64,000 bases of DNA from Gilliamella sp. ESL0443 (GTDB lineage: Bacteria; Pseudomonadota; Gammaproteobacteria; Enterobacterales; Orbaceae). Positions 8,032 through 17,409 of the stretch are shown here, one piece after another. Both the position numbers and the translations under genes were made by a program. The DNA lies in contig NZ_CP048263.1 in the NCBI RefSeq assembly GCF_019469165.1, forward strand, positions 744,001 to 808,000, written 5' to 3'. The notes beneath the pieces are model-generated. The model worked only from the letters and a program-made list of their open reading frames with translations. It did not search any database and was not told where the DNA came from. Each line of letters opens with the position of its first letter. The first letter of the stretch is position 1.

Positions 8032-8895
8032 TTATTCATCTGTTGACCGAGTGGTGGTTAATTCATCAAGTTGTTTAATTAGCGCTAATAAATCATCTAC
8101 CTCTATTTCTTGCTGTTTGAATGCCTCTTCAAAATATGGGTGAAGAGCAAATTTAGGTATTTCGCTTTTAGCATCGATTAACGCCTGTATGCGCGGAATA
8201 AAGATCCACTGTAACCATTCATGCGGTTGCATGGTGTCGAGTGCAAATGGCTGCTCACTTAAAAAAGCTTCTGCCTCAGGGGGTGAGGGTTGCCATAAGT
8301 TAAGGTTTTGCAGTTCATCTTTAATTAAGTTCAGTTGTATTGAAATTGTTTTCATATTAATCAGTGTTTGATAATAATTCCAATCAAAATAAGGACCAGG
8401 ATCGGTTTTGCGATCTGGGGCGATGTCACTATGTCCAGTTATATTTTCGATTGGGTAGGTTTGTTGTAATAGTATGGTAACGTTGGCAAGTTGCTGGTAT
8501 TGTGCCTCGGTAAAGTTGTCGGTATCACATCCTTCCATTTCTATGCCAATTGAGAAGTCGTTGCAGTTTTCTTTATCTTCAAATACTGATTTACCTGCGT
8601 GCCAAGCACGTTTATTAAATGGCACAAATTGAATAATTTCGCCATCGCGTCTTATAAATAGGTGACTTGATACTTGTAATTTATAGATATCGGCAAAATA
8701 AGGGTGCTGATTCGGATCGAGCTTACCGGTAAAAAGTTGTTCAACATAAGGACCGCCATATTGGTTGGGTGGCAGGCTAATATTATGAATAACTAATAAT
8801 GTGATGGGGTCAGTGCGATCATTATAATACGGCGATTTGACCTGTTTGATATTGCTTATCCAACCATCAACTATTTTTAACACTTTCAAGGTCAT
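8032..8895 (-). CDS. ampD: AmpD amidase fused to a YqcC/DUF446 domain
   Basis: N-terminal residues about 1-178 are cytosolic 1,6-anhydro-N-acetylmuramyl-L-alanine amidase. Visible are zinc ligands in LLVIHNIS and ITGHSDIAP, the catalytic Glu in GIEMEG and DRKTDPGPYFDW. Residues about 185-287 match the separate E. coli protein YqcC: DTMQPHEWLQWIFIPR, then ALHPYFEEA and a C-terminal LD-rich helix. E. coli AmpD is 183 residues and stops where the second domain starts. I chose the ATG at 8895 (GGAG 5 nt upstream) rather than 8967. AmpD recycles muropeptides and controls AmpR-type beta-lactamase induction. YqcC's role is unknown. The gene is divergent from the pilus cluster, as in Haemophilus. Confidence 0.88.
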   Translation of the reverse strand: MTLKVLKIVDGWISNIKQVKSPYYNDRTDPITLLVIHNISLPPNQYGGPYVEQLFTGKLDPNQHPYFADIYKLQVSSHLFIRRDGEIIQFVPFNKRAWHAGKSVFEDKENCNDFSIGIEMEGCDTDNFTEAQYQQLANVTILLQQTYPIENITGHSDIAPDRKTDPGPYFDWNYYQTLINMKTISIQLNLIKDELQNLNLWQPSPPEAEAFLSEQPFALDTMQPHEWLQWIFIPRIQALIDAKSEIPKFALHPYFEEAFKQQEIEVDDLLALIKQLDELTTTRSTDE

Positions 8896-8916
8896 TATGG
8901 CTCCAATAGTGTGTAT

Positions 8917-8932
8917 TGCGATCTTGTTCACA
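8917..8932 (+). promoter_or_regulatory. Possible CRP-S-like site between ampD and the pilin gene
   Basis: TGCGATCTTGTTCACA has the competence-type half TGCGA, N6, and a canonical TCACA half. In Haemophilus and relatives such Sxy-dependent CRP sites drive pilABCD. It lies 139 bp from the pilin start and its distance to a -10 is not settled. Confidence 0.4.
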
Positions 8933-9070
8933 ACTTTGATTAATACAATGTTGATTGTGGTAATCAATTTGTATTTTAACTTCCAAATCTTTTATCTGGT
9001 TATTATTTCATTTTTTCAGTTTGCTATAAAGTCACTCTATCTATCATTTGATTAATCTTTAGAGGAATTT

Positions 9071-9502
9071 ATGTACAAGCAGTCTGGATTTACCTTATTT
9101 GAGTTAATGATCGCCATTGTGGTAGTCGCCATTTTAACAGCTATCGGTTTGCCAGCCTATCAAAGTTATGTCAAAAAGGCCGCTTTAACCGATATGCTTC
9201 AATCAATGACAGCCTATAAAACAGCGATTGAAATTTGTGCTATTGAGCAGGGCGCATTAAATAAATGTAATGCTGGAGCAAATGGTGTGCCCACGACAAG
9301 ATCGACTAACTATGTTACTTCGATCAATGTTACTAATGGCGTGATTACTATTGTCGGTAAGAGCGCGTTATCTAACTTAACCACAACTTTAACACCTAAG
9401 TTGAACTCATCGTTAGGCAATTTAGATTGGTCACGTACCTGTGTCACCAATCCTGTTGATGACAGTTTAAAAGCTGCTTGTGAAGATATTTTTAAATTTT
9501 AA
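9071..9502 (+). CDS. pilA: Type IV pilin (PilA/PpdD-like)
   Basis: A 143-residue prepilin with a short positive leader MYKQSG and cleavage before FTLFELMIAIVVVAIL, the classic N-methyl-Phe helix with Glu5. Two Cys near the C-terminus (SRTCVTN ... AACEDIF) form the usual D-region. It is the first gene of a four-gene cluster (pilin, ATPase, platform protein, peptidase) facing ampD. That order is the one known in Haemophilus for DNA uptake and, without the peptidase, in E. coli as ppdD-hofBC. The SD is AGAGGAA. Confidence 0.9.
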   Translation: MYKQSGFTLFELMIAIVVVAILTAIGLPAYQSYVKKAALTDMLQSMTAYKTAIEICAIEQGALNKCNAGANGVPTTRSTNYVTSINVTNGVITIVGKSALSNLTTTLTPKLNSSLGNLDWSRTCVTNPVDDSLKAACEDIFKF

Positions 9503-9508
9503 TAAATT

Positions 9509-10627
9509 ATGATGCAAGAAGATCAATTGGTTGAAAGTCTCGATAAGCTATTATTATCAGCACTGGATAAGCGAGCATCTGATATTCATTTCGAGCCTTA
9601 TCAAAATTACTATCGAATACGCATGAGAATTGATGGCGTTTTGCAAAATAGGCTAATACCACCACTTAGCCTTGCTAAGCAGATCACCGCCCGATTAAAA
9701 ATTATGGCTAATTTAAATATTGCTGAACACCGCTTACCGCAAGATGGTCAATTGGTAATTAATAACTATGCAATGCGAATTGCTACCTTGCCGGTGATCA
9801 ATGGTGAAAAGATTGTATTGCGGGTTATGGATAATCATGAATCTGAGCTAACCATTAATGATTTAGGATTAACCGAACAAGATCTTCTCACACTTAAACA
9901 GATTTTAGATTATCCGCAAGGGTTGATTTTGGTTACTGGCCCAACCGGCAGTGGTAAAACTATGACTTTATATAGTGCGTTAAAGCATCTAAATAAAGCT
10001 GAATGTAATATTTGTTGTGTTGAAGATCCGATCGAAATACCTTTAGAAGGTATTAATCAAACTGCGATTAATCATAAAGCCGGTCTAACTTTTTCGGTGA
10101 TATTACGCGCTTTATTGCGCCAAGATCCAGACGTGATGATGATTGGCGAAATTCGTGACCATGAAACTGCCGAAATTGCCATTCAAGCAGCTCAAACAGG
10201 CCATTTAGTATTATCCACTTTGCATACTAATTCGAGTGTTGAAGCAATAGTTCGGTTAAATCAAATGGGCATCAAAAATTATCTTTTATCGTCCAGTTTG
10301 AAATTGGTTATCGCTCAACGCTTGGTACGAAAGCTCTGCCAACATTGCAAAGTCGTTGCTAGTGAACTAACCCTTATTGATAATCAACCTTCACCACACT
10401 TTATCGCCATGGGGTGTGACAAGTGTGTTGGTGGTTATTTAGGCCGAGTAGGTGTATATGAACTGTTAATGGTGACCCCAGAAGTGCAACAACAGATTAT
10501 AACTAATCAACCAATCTCACCCCAAAATAGAGTCACATTACTGCAAGCTGGCTTTAAGTTAGTACAACAAGGTATCACTACTTTGGCTGAACTAAATCGG
10601 GTTTTAGGTGAAGTTGTCATTGGGTGA
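9509..10627 (+). CDS. pilB: Type IV pilus assembly ATPase (PilB/HofB)
   Basis: A GspE-family hexameric ATPase that powers pilin assembly at the inner membrane. It has Walker A GPTGSGKT, an Asp box, Walker B around MMIGEIRD, and a His box (STLHTNSS). A four-Cys zinc site is made by LCQHC and GCDKC. At 372 residues it is shorter than PilB (about 570) and than E. coli HofB (461). It starts almost directly at the N2-type domain, so the extra N-terminal domain is missing. It is spaced 6 bp from both neighbours. Confidence 0.9.
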   Translation: MMQEDQLVESLDKLLLSALDKRASDIHFEPYQNYYRIRMRIDGVLQNRLIPPLSLAKQITARLKIMANLNIAEHRLPQDGQLVINNYAMRIATLPVINGEKIVLRVMDNHESELTINDLGLTEQDLLTLKQILDYPQGLILVTGPTGSGKTMTLYSALKHLNKAECNICCVEDPIEIPLEGINQTAINHKAGLTFSVILRALLRQDPDVMMIGEIRDHETAEIAIQAAQTGHLVLSTLHTNSSVEAIVRLNQMGIKNYLLSSSLKLVIAQRLVRKLCQHCKVVASELTLIDNQPSPHFIAMGCDKCVGGYLGRVGVYELLMVTPEVQQQIITNQPISPQNRVTLLQAGFKLVQQGITTLAELNRVLGEVVIG

Positions 10628-10633
10628 TAGTGT

Positions 10634-11803
10634 ATGAAGCGGATCTATTTTTGGTATGACATTAATTTTCATCAAAATAAGATTATTGCCACATCAAAGC
10701 AAGATGTGAAAAGACAGCTATTATTGCAAGGGAAAATCGCGATTAAAATTCGTGCCGGTAGTATTATTACTAAAAAAAGTTTTAATCCGAGCGATTTGTT
10801 AATTATCACAAAACAGTTAGCCACTATGTTAAAGGCAGGATTATCGATTATTGATAGTTTGAGATTACTTCTTGATGATCAGCCTAAACCTCAATGGCAG
10901 TATTTGTTATCAGACATTAGTCAGCAAATCGCCAAAGGTGAATCACTGTCATCTGTTTTAAAACAATATCATTCGGTATTTCCTGCGCTTTATTGTGAAA
11001 TTATTGCTATTGGTGAATTAACCGGACAACTCGATCACAGTTTTGAACAACTAACTGCGCATCTTGAAAAATCATTGCAATTACAAAGACAGATTAGAAA
11101 GGCAATGCGTTATCCGCTTTTTTTATTGTCAGTGTCAGTAGTGGTTATTATCGTGATGATGTTTATTGTATTACCAAAATTCGCCGACGTTTATCAAAGT
11201 TTTGATGCTCAATTACCTTATTTTACCCAGCTAGTGATTGATATTGCTAATAAGGTTCAGCAAAATGGTGTACTCATATTATTAGTGCCATCGCTGGGTT
11301 ACTTTTTATTCCAGCGTTTTTTTAAAGTCCGCTATCAACTCACGATTGATCGGCAAAAATTAGCATTGCCGTTATTGGGGCAAGTGATTCAATCACAATG
11401 CTTAATGCAGATTTTCCATACATTAGCCATCACTCAGCAAGCAGGCATTCCATTACTAACAGGGCTTAGAGCTTCGGCAAATACAACAGGAAATAGTTAC
11501 TATCGTGACATCATCAAAAAAATGATTAGCGGTATTGAACAAGGCAATGCTTTTAGTCAGATGTTATCGTCCTATTTTCCTAAACTTTGCGTGCAGCTAG
11601 TTCATGCTGGGGAAGAGTCAGGCGCATTAGATGTTATGCTTAATAACTTATCCCTCTACTATCAACAACAAAATCAAACTTTAACCGATAATTTAATTAA
11701 AGCATTTGAACCTCTATTAATGTTATTTTTAGCTGTCATCATCGGAGGATTAGTGATTGCGATGTATTTACCGGTTTTCCAAATGGGCGAGGTGATTCAT
11801 TAA
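10634..11803 (+). CDS. pilC: Type IV pilus inner-membrane platform protein (PilC/HofC)
   Basis: A 389-residue GspF-family protein with two T2SSF domains (about 50-175 and 255-375), each ending in membrane helices (FLLSVSVVVIIVMMFIVLPKF and LLMLFLAVIIGGLVIAMY). Conserved GELTGQLD and GEESGALDVML mark the two repeats. It acts with the ATPase PilB. Its stop overlaps the next ATG by one base (TAATG), so translation is coupled. Confidence 0.92.
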   Translation: MKRIYFWYDINFHQNKIIATSKQDVKRQLLLQGKIAIKIRAGSIITKKSFNPSDLLIITKQLATMLKAGLSIIDSLRLLLDDQPKPQWQYLLSDISQQIAKGESLSSVLKQYHSVFPALYCEIIAIGELTGQLDHSFEQLTAHLEKSLQLQRQIRKAMRYPLFLLSVSVVVIIVMMFIVLPKFADVYQSFDAQLPYFTQLVIDIANKVQQNGVLILLVPSLGYFLFQRFFKVRYQLTIDRQKLALPLLGQVIQSQCLMQIFHTLAITQQAGIPLLTGLRASANTTGNSYYRDIIKKMISGIEQGNAFSQMLSSYFPKLCVQLVHAGEESGALDVMLNNLSLYYQQQNQTLTDNLIKAFEPLLMLFLAVIIGGLVIAMYLPVFQMGEVIH

Positions 11804-12558
11804 TGGCTGTCATGATTTTTTGTGTTGGGCTTGCTGTCGGTAGTTTTTTGCAAGTTGCTTATTGGCGATATTCGCCTTCACAATCTTTGTTTGATTATTT
11901 AATCGCTATCACGTTTCCTCGTTCTTCGTGCCCACATTGTCAACACTCACTTTCTGCTTGGCAGTTAATTCCAGTGCTATCATGGTTAATATTAAAAAGG
12001 CGATGTTATTTTTGTCAGCAAAAGATCGCTTTTTGCTATCCAATTTTTGAGTTGGCTGTAGCGGGATTATTTTTACTAATATATTTGAACAAAGATCTCA
12101 ATTTTCAAAGTATGTTATTAATGCTACTTGCGAGCTATTTTTTGCTTTTAGCACTGATTGATTTTCGCTATTTTTTACTGCCTGACTTTTTTACTCAACC
12201 GTTGATGTGGGGTGGGTTGATGATGGCTTATTTTGATTTAAATTCATTAACCATTAGCGACGCTTTAACAGGGATTTTTTGTGGTTATTTAATGCTTAAA
12301 TTACCTGCTGTCTGTTATTTTTGCCTAACTAAACGAGAAGGTTTAGGCGATGGTGATATCAAACTCGCTGCAGCTTTGGGGGCTTGGCTGCCTTATCAAT
12401 TAATTCCATTATTGTTAATTATGGCTTCATTGTCAGGCATAGTCTTTTTTATTTTTGCAAAATATAAGCAAACTAAATACAAGCAAAATATGCATGACAT
12501 GATCGCCTTTGGTCCTTTTTTGTTGTTATCTGGTTATTTAATCATTTTCAGTTTGTAA
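11803..12558 (+). CDS. pilD: Prepilin peptidase/N-methyltransferase
   Basis: A polytopic aspartyl protease that cleaves and methylates prepilins, 251 residues. The cytosolic zinc loop has CPHC and CYFC. The catalytic aspartates are in LIDFRYFLLPD and GLGDGDIKLAAALG. The first TM contains the normal N-terminal signature, slightly reduced (VGLAVGSFLQVAYWRY). It completes a pilus locus able to process its own pilin. Confidence 0.93.
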   Translation: MAVMIFCVGLAVGSFLQVAYWRYSPSQSLFDYLIAITFPRSSCPHCQHSLSAWQLIPVLSWLILKRRCYFCQQKIAFCYPIFELAVAGLFLLIYLNKDLNFQSMLLMLLASYFLLLALIDFRYFLLPDFFTQPLMWGGLMMAYFDLNSLTISDALTGIFCGYLMLKLPAVCYFCLTKREGLGDGDIKLAAALGAWLPYQLIPLLLIMASLSGIVFFIFAKYKQTKYKQNMHDMIAFGPFLLLSGYLIIFSL

Positions 12559-12735
12559 TCTTGATTGTTTTTTAATAACTATCTCTTTCGGTATTCACTT
12601 AAAATTCTTGCACCACTTTGCTTATAACTAAAAAAGATAACGTTAAAAGAATTAGTTATTTTTACTTTATTCAAATTAAGATTATAGTGCGAATAAAGTC
12701 TTTTCAGATTTATCGCTAAATGTAAGGAATAATCA

Positions 12736-13902
12736 ATGACGAGTACTACCGCTAAAAGCATTGCTGCATTAAAAGATGAGATGATTACATGGCGCCATCA
12801 AATTCATTCTCACCCTGAAACTGCATTCGAAGAGAAGCAAACAACCCAGTTTATTATCGAAAAGCTAAAATCGTTTGGAATAACCGAACTGTATACCGAC
12901 TTTGCGCCAACTGGTGTGGTGGGGGTGATTCATGGTAAGAATAAAGGTCGTACTATTGCTTTACGTGCAGATATTGATGCGTTGGATATTGTTGAAGAAA
13001 ACAAAATTGGTTACTGTTCAAAAATTCCCGGTAAAATGCATGCTTGTGGGCATGATGGTCATACTGCAACATTGTTAGGCGCAGCAAAATATTTAAGTGC
13101 TAATCGTGATTTTTCTGGTACGGTGGTGGTGGTCTTCCAACCCGCTGAAGAAAACGAAGGCGGTGGTCGAGTGATGGTGGAAAATGGTCTATTTGAAAAA
13201 TTTCCTATCGAAGCTGTTTATGGTATGCATAATCAACCTAATTTAGCGTTAAACCATTTTTTAATTAATCATGGTCCGGTCATGGCATCATATGATGTTT
13301 TTGAAATTAAGATTACCGGTGTTGGTTCACATGCTGCTGCACCACATTTAGGTAGAGATACCATTTTAACCGCTACTAATATTGTCAATAGCTTGCAAAC
13401 AATTGTCAGCCGTAATTTAAATCCAACTGATTCGTTGGTTATTAGTGTGACACAGATTCATAGTGGCGATACTTGGAATGTGCTTCCACAACATGCGGTG
13501 ATTCGTGGAACAGTTAGGGCATTGAGTGCTGAAGATCAAGATTTGGCAGAAGAAAGAATCAAACATATTTCAACCGGAACCGCTTTAACGTTTTGTACTA
13601 AAGCCGAAGTTGATTATCAACGCCGTTACCCAGCAACTATCAATCATGCTAAACAAGCGGATATAGCAATTAAAGTTGCCCAAAAGCTTGTAGGTAACGA
13701 TAAGATTGTGATTGATTCACCACCAACAATGGGGTCAGAAGATTTTGCTTTTATGTTGCAAAAAGTGCCGGGCGTTTATATCAAAATTGGTGCGGGAGAG
13801 GGCGCGAATCTTCATAATCCGTCGTATAATTTCAATGATGAGCTGTTAATAACTGGTGCACAATATTTTGTTGAAATTGTTCATCAAGAGTTAGGAAATT
13901 AA
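12736..13902 (+). CDS. M20-family amidohydrolase (hippurate hydrolase type)
   Basis: A 388-residue metallo-amidohydrolase of the HipO/IAA-amino-acid hydrolase group. It has metal ligands in HACGHDGHTA, EENEGGG and GMHNQP, a dimerisation domain in the middle, and the last ligand region in LHNPSYNFNDE. It starts at the ATG with AAGGA 8 nt upstream. The substrate (N-acyl or N-benzoyl amino acid, or an N-acetyl diamino acid) cannot be decided from sequence. The gene appears monocistronic between the pil cluster and convergent ygfZ. Confidence 0.85.
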   Translation: MTSTTAKSIAALKDEMITWRHQIHSHPETAFEEKQTTQFIIEKLKSFGITELYTDFAPTGVVGVIHGKNKGRTIALRADIDALDIVEENKIGYCSKIPGKMHACGHDGHTATLLGAAKYLSANRDFSGTVVVVFQPAEENEGGGRVMVENGLFEKFPIEAVYGMHNQPNLALNHFLINHGPVMASYDVFEIKITGVGSHAAAPHLGRDTILTATNIVNSLQTIVSRNLNPTDSLVISVTQIHSGDTWNVLPQHAVIRGTVRALSAEDQDLAEERIKHISTGTALTFCTKAEVDYQRRYPATINHAKQADIAIKVAQKLVGNDKIVIDSPPTMGSEDFAFMLQKVPGVYIKIGAGEGANLHNPSYNFNDELLITGAQYFVEIVHQELGN

Positions 13903-13956
13903 GATATTAAAAAGCAGGAATAATTATAAAACTATTCCTGCTTGATCGATATTAAA

Positions 13957-14832
13957 TTATAAATTTAATTCACTATCAGGTTGGCCTTTGACTCTGAATT
14001 TTGTTTCACTATCAAGACCATTTGCTAACACTACTTGAACATAAATTTCATCATTTTGCCCAACTTTTAATGCCGCCAAGACCTGACCACCTTCACGCCA
14101 GTTTCCTTCAAGTTCATATTCAAGTTTATCACCGATTTCCGGTAATGCTTTACTATGACCTTTTAATAGATAAAGCCCGCGATTATTTGCACCTCGGAAT
14201 TGCGCTCTAGCTACCATTTCTTGCCCACAATAACAACCTTTATCAAAGCTTATTGCTTTAAAATGTTGTAAATTACAAGCTTGAGGAAGCAGACTTTCAA
14301 TATTAGGAGCATCGATAATAGCGTGACCAGCTTCTAATTCAAGTTGTAACCAGTGATCAGATGGCTGTAAATCAGTAGGTAATGGTTCAGACGATACTTT
14401 TATCACTCGCAATTTAGGCGATGTGAGTTTAATATAAGTCACACCACCAATAGTAATACAATTGTGATCGCCCAATGCTGAAATCACAGAAGGATCTATT
14501 GCATCATCTTCCAATCCGACTAGATTTAAATCCAGAACGGGCTCTATAGTTACTTTAGAAAAAACTGCCGTTTTTTTCAATTCACTAATTTGTCTTTCGG
14601 CAACACTTTTACGTAAGATATAGAATATATCTTCACCTCGTTGGAATAATATAAAATTACTCCACATACGTCCTTTTGCGTCACAATGTGCTGCGAATGA
14701 TGCTGAGTTTTCGTTAATACGACTAAGGTCAGCTGTTACTTGTCCCTGTAAAAATGTACGGTTATCCATACCTGATACTTTGACTAATTGCCAATCAGAT
14801 AGGGAGGTTTGTTTGTAATAAGAATTGGCCAT
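13957..14832 (-). CDS. ygfZ: Folate-binding protein YgfZ (Fe-S/tRNA modification factor)
   Basis: Related to the GcvT aminomethyltransferase fold, with the diagnostic KGCYCGQEMVAR motif carrying the conserved Cys. It assists repair or assembly of certain Fe-S enzymes, including MiaB, with folate. It is 291 residues from the ATG at 14832, which has AAGG at a good distance. A GTG three codons earlier overlaps that SD and is less likely. Confidence 0.92.
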   Translation of the reverse strand: MANSYYKQTSLSDWQLVKVSGMDNRTFLQGQVTADLSRINENSASFAAHCDAKGRMWSNFILFQRGEDIFYILRKSVAERQISELKKTAVFSKVTIEPVLDLNLVGLEDDAIDPSVISALGDHNCITIGGVTYIKLTSPKLRVIKVSSEPLPTDLQPSDHWLQLELEAGHAIIDAPNIESLLPQACNLQHFKAISFDKGCYCGQEMVARAQFRGANNRGLYLLKGHSKALPEIGDKLEYELEGNWREGGQVLAALKVGQNDEIYVQVVLANGLDSETKFRVKGQPDSELNL

Positions 14833-14925
14833 TAAAAACACCTTTTAATTATAATGAGCCCTAATATACATATATAAAAGAGCGTAAACAAAAGCGAAAA
14901 CGCCTTTAATAATTCAAAATTAATC

Positions 14926-14945
14926 AATTAGTCGATCGATTAATT
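14926..14945. promoter_or_regulatory. 20-bp near-perfect palindrome upstream of ilvI
   Basis: AATTAGTCGATCGATTAATT is symmetric except for one mismatched pair. It is a possible operator for ilvIH or ygfZ. No known regulator consensus was recognised. Confidence 0.3.
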
Positions 14946-15129
14946 TCTCACTATTATTGCATTAAAATAGATAAAATAAACTTTTACAAGTTATTTCTTT
15001 CAAAAATGAGTACTAGTACCCAAAATTGAGAATAAGTTAACTTATATTGTTGACTTTATTGATTTTCTGTATTAGTTCATGCAAAATGGGGAAAAAATGA
15101 CAAATTAGTTATAAATGGAGGCAACAACC

Positions 15130-16848
15130 ATGGCAAAACTGTCAGGCGCAGAAATGGTCATTCAATCCTTGATTGATCAGGGAGTTAAGCAAATTTTTGG
15201 TTACCCAGGAGGCAGTGTTCTAGATATTTATGATGCCATTCATACCCTAGGTGGAATTGAGCATATTTTAGTTCGTCATGAACAAGCTGCTGTCCATATG
15301 GCTGATGGTTATGCCAGATCAACTGGTGATGTCGGTGTCGTTTTGGTTACCTCTGGTCCTGGCGCAACGAATACTATTACCGGTATTGCTACTGCTTATA
15401 TGGATTCTGTGCCTTTAGTTATCTTATCAGGTCAAGTCGCCAGTAATTTAATTGGTAATGATGCTTTCCAAGAGTGTGATATGGTTGGGATCTCTCGCCC
15501 GATTGTTAAACATAGCTTTTTAATAAAAGATAGCAAAGATATTCCAGAAACGATAAAAAAAGCATTTTATATTGCCTCAACAGGCCGACCAGGTCCAGTT
15601 GTGATTGATTTGCCAAAAGATATTGTTAATCCGGCAAACAAATATAACTATAGCTATCCACAATCAGTCTCAATGCGCTCTTACAATCCAACCATTCAAG
15701 GGCATAAAGGACAAATCAAAAAAGCATTAACTACATTATTATCAGCTAAAAAACCTGTTCTATATATTGGTGGCGGTGTAATTAGTGCCAATGCTAGCGA
15801 CGCGGTTAAATCTTTAGCTGATAAATTAAATCTTCCTGTTGCCTCAACATTAATGGGAATTAGTGCTTTTCCAGGAACTGATAAAAAATATTTAGGTATG
15901 ATTGGTATGCATGGTGTCTATGAAGCGAATATGGCCATGCATAACGCCGATGTGATTTTTGCTGTCGGTGCTCGCTTTGATGATAGAACGACTAATAATG
16001 TTGAAAAATATTGTCCTAAAGCAAAAATTATTCATATTGATATTGATCCAACGTCAATATCTAAAACAGTATCCGCTGCAATTCCGGTAGTTGGCGATGC
16101 TAAAAAAGTACTTGAAACAATGTTAACTCAACTCAATGAAATTAATGTTGATCGTGATTTAGATGCGCTAATCGATTGGTGGAAGCAAATAGACCATTGG
16201 CGTGCACGTAAATGTTTAGCATACAGCCACAAAGGTAAAAGCATTAAACCACAAGAAGCCATTGAAGTTTTATATAAATTAACCAAAGGTGACGCATATA
16301 TTGCTACCGATGTAGGTCAACATCAAATGTTTACGGCGCTTTATTACCCATTTGACAAACCGCGTCACTTTATTACTTCTGGTGGACTGGGTACTATGGG
16401 ATTTGGTTTGCCAGCGGCATTAGGTGTTAAACTTGCGTTTCCTAAAAAGCATGTAGTTTGTGTGACTGGTGATGGAAGTATTCAGATGAATATTCAAGAG
16501 CTTTCAACCGCATTGCAATATGGTTTGCCAGTGATTGTATTAAATCTTAACAATCGCTTTTTAGGGATGGTTAAACAGTGGCAAGATATGATTTATGCAG
16601 GTCGTCACTCTTCATCTTATATGGAGTCACTCCCCGATTTTGCAAAAATTGCCGAAGCTTATGGTCATGTAGGTATGAGGATTGATAAACGTGAAGATCT
16701 GGAACCGAAACTGAAAGAAGCGCTTTCGATAAAAAATCGTTTAGTCTTTATTGATGTCATGACGGATGCTACGGAACATGTTTATCCAATGCAAATTCGT
16801 GGTGGAGCAATGAATGAAATGTGGCTAAGTAAAACGGAGAGAACCTAA
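15130..16848 (+). CDS. ilvI: Acetolactate synthase large subunit
   Basis: A ThDP enzyme of valine, leucine and isoleucine synthesis joining pyruvate with pyruvate or 2-ketobutyrate. It has 572 residues. The ThDP glutamate is in [16 protein letters not shown], and the ThDP/Mg motif is [15 protein letters not shown]...NN. E. coli isozyme III (IlvI) is the closest by feel and by pairing with ilvH. I chose the ATG at 15130 with GGAGG 8 nt upstream rather than the ATG at 15115. It overlaps ilvH by one base. Confidence 0.93.
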   Translation: MAKLSGAEMVIQSLIDQGVKQIFGYPGGSVLDIYDAIHTLGGIEHILVRHEQAAVHMADGYARSTGDVGVVLVTSGPGATNTITGIATAYMDSVPLVILSGQVASNLIGNDAFQECDMVGISRPIVKHSFLIKDSKDIPETIKKAFYIASTGRPGPVVIDLPKDIVNPANKYNYSYPQSVSMRSYNPTIQGHKGQIKKALTTLLSAKKPVLYIGGGVISANASDAVKSLADKLNLPVASTLMGISAFPGTDKKYLGMIGMHGVYEANMAMHNADVIFAVGARFDDRTTNNVEKYCPKAKIIHIDIDPTSISKTVSAAIPVVGDAKKVLETMLTQLNEINVDRDLDALIDWWKQIDHWRARKCLAYSHKGKSIKPQEAIEVLYKLTKGDAYIATDVGQHQMFTALYYPFDKPRHFITSGGLGTMGFGLPAALGVKLAFPKKHVVCVTGDGSIQMNIQELSTALQYGLPVIVLNLNNRFLGMVKQWQDMIYAGRHSSSYMESLPDFAKIAEAYGHVGMRIDKREDLEPKLKEALSIKNRLVFIDVMTDATEHVYPMQIRGGAMNEMWLSKTERT

Positions 16849-17345
16849 TGCGTTATATACTATCAATTTTAACAGAAAACGAACCGGGTGCTTTGTCACG
16901 AATCATTGGTTTATTTTCGCAACGTGGATTCAACATTGAATCGATTACTACTGCACAAACCGAAGATCCAACCATGAGTCGTATGACGATTCAAACAACG
17001 GGGGATGAGCATGTAATTGAGCAGATCCAAAAACAACTGCATAAGCTGGTCAATGTTTATCGGGTGAATGATTTAACCGAAGGTCCTCACGTTGAGCGTG
17101 AAATCATGCTGGTTAAAGTGGCGGCGAAAGGTTCTGATGCGCGTGATGAAGTAAAACGCTGTGCTGATATTTTTCGAGGCTCGATAGTCGATGTAACTGC
17201 TACTCATTATATTGTACAGTTATCAGGAACGAGCGAAAAGTTAGACTCGTTTTTAGCCTCAATTCGTGAAACGTGTAATATTGTTGAAATTGTGCGTTCT
17301 GGAATTATCGGTCTATCCCGGAGTGAAAAAACAGTCAATCATTAA
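16848..17345 (+). CDS. ilvH: Acetolactate synthase small regulatory subunit
   Basis: A 165-residue regulatory subunit that confers valine feedback inhibition. The N-terminal ACT domain ([20 protein letters not shown] ... ERGF-like [10 protein letters not shown]) and the C-terminal ALS_ss_C domain are complete. Its ATG overlaps the ilvI stop (TAATG), so translation is coupled. Confidence 0.94.
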   Translation: MRYILSILTENEPGALSRIIGLFSQRGFNIESITTAQTEDPTMSRMTIQTTGDEHVIEQIQKQLHKLVNVYRVNDLTEGPHVEREIMLVKVAAKGSDARDEVKRCADIFRGSIVDVTATHYIVQLSGTSEKLDSFLASIRETCNIVEIVRSGIIGLSRSEKTVNH

Positions 17346-17409
17346 TTTTATAATTAAAAGTTAAATTTTTACTTTATTATAAAATAAGACTTATAAGGAA
17401 TAAGTTTTA

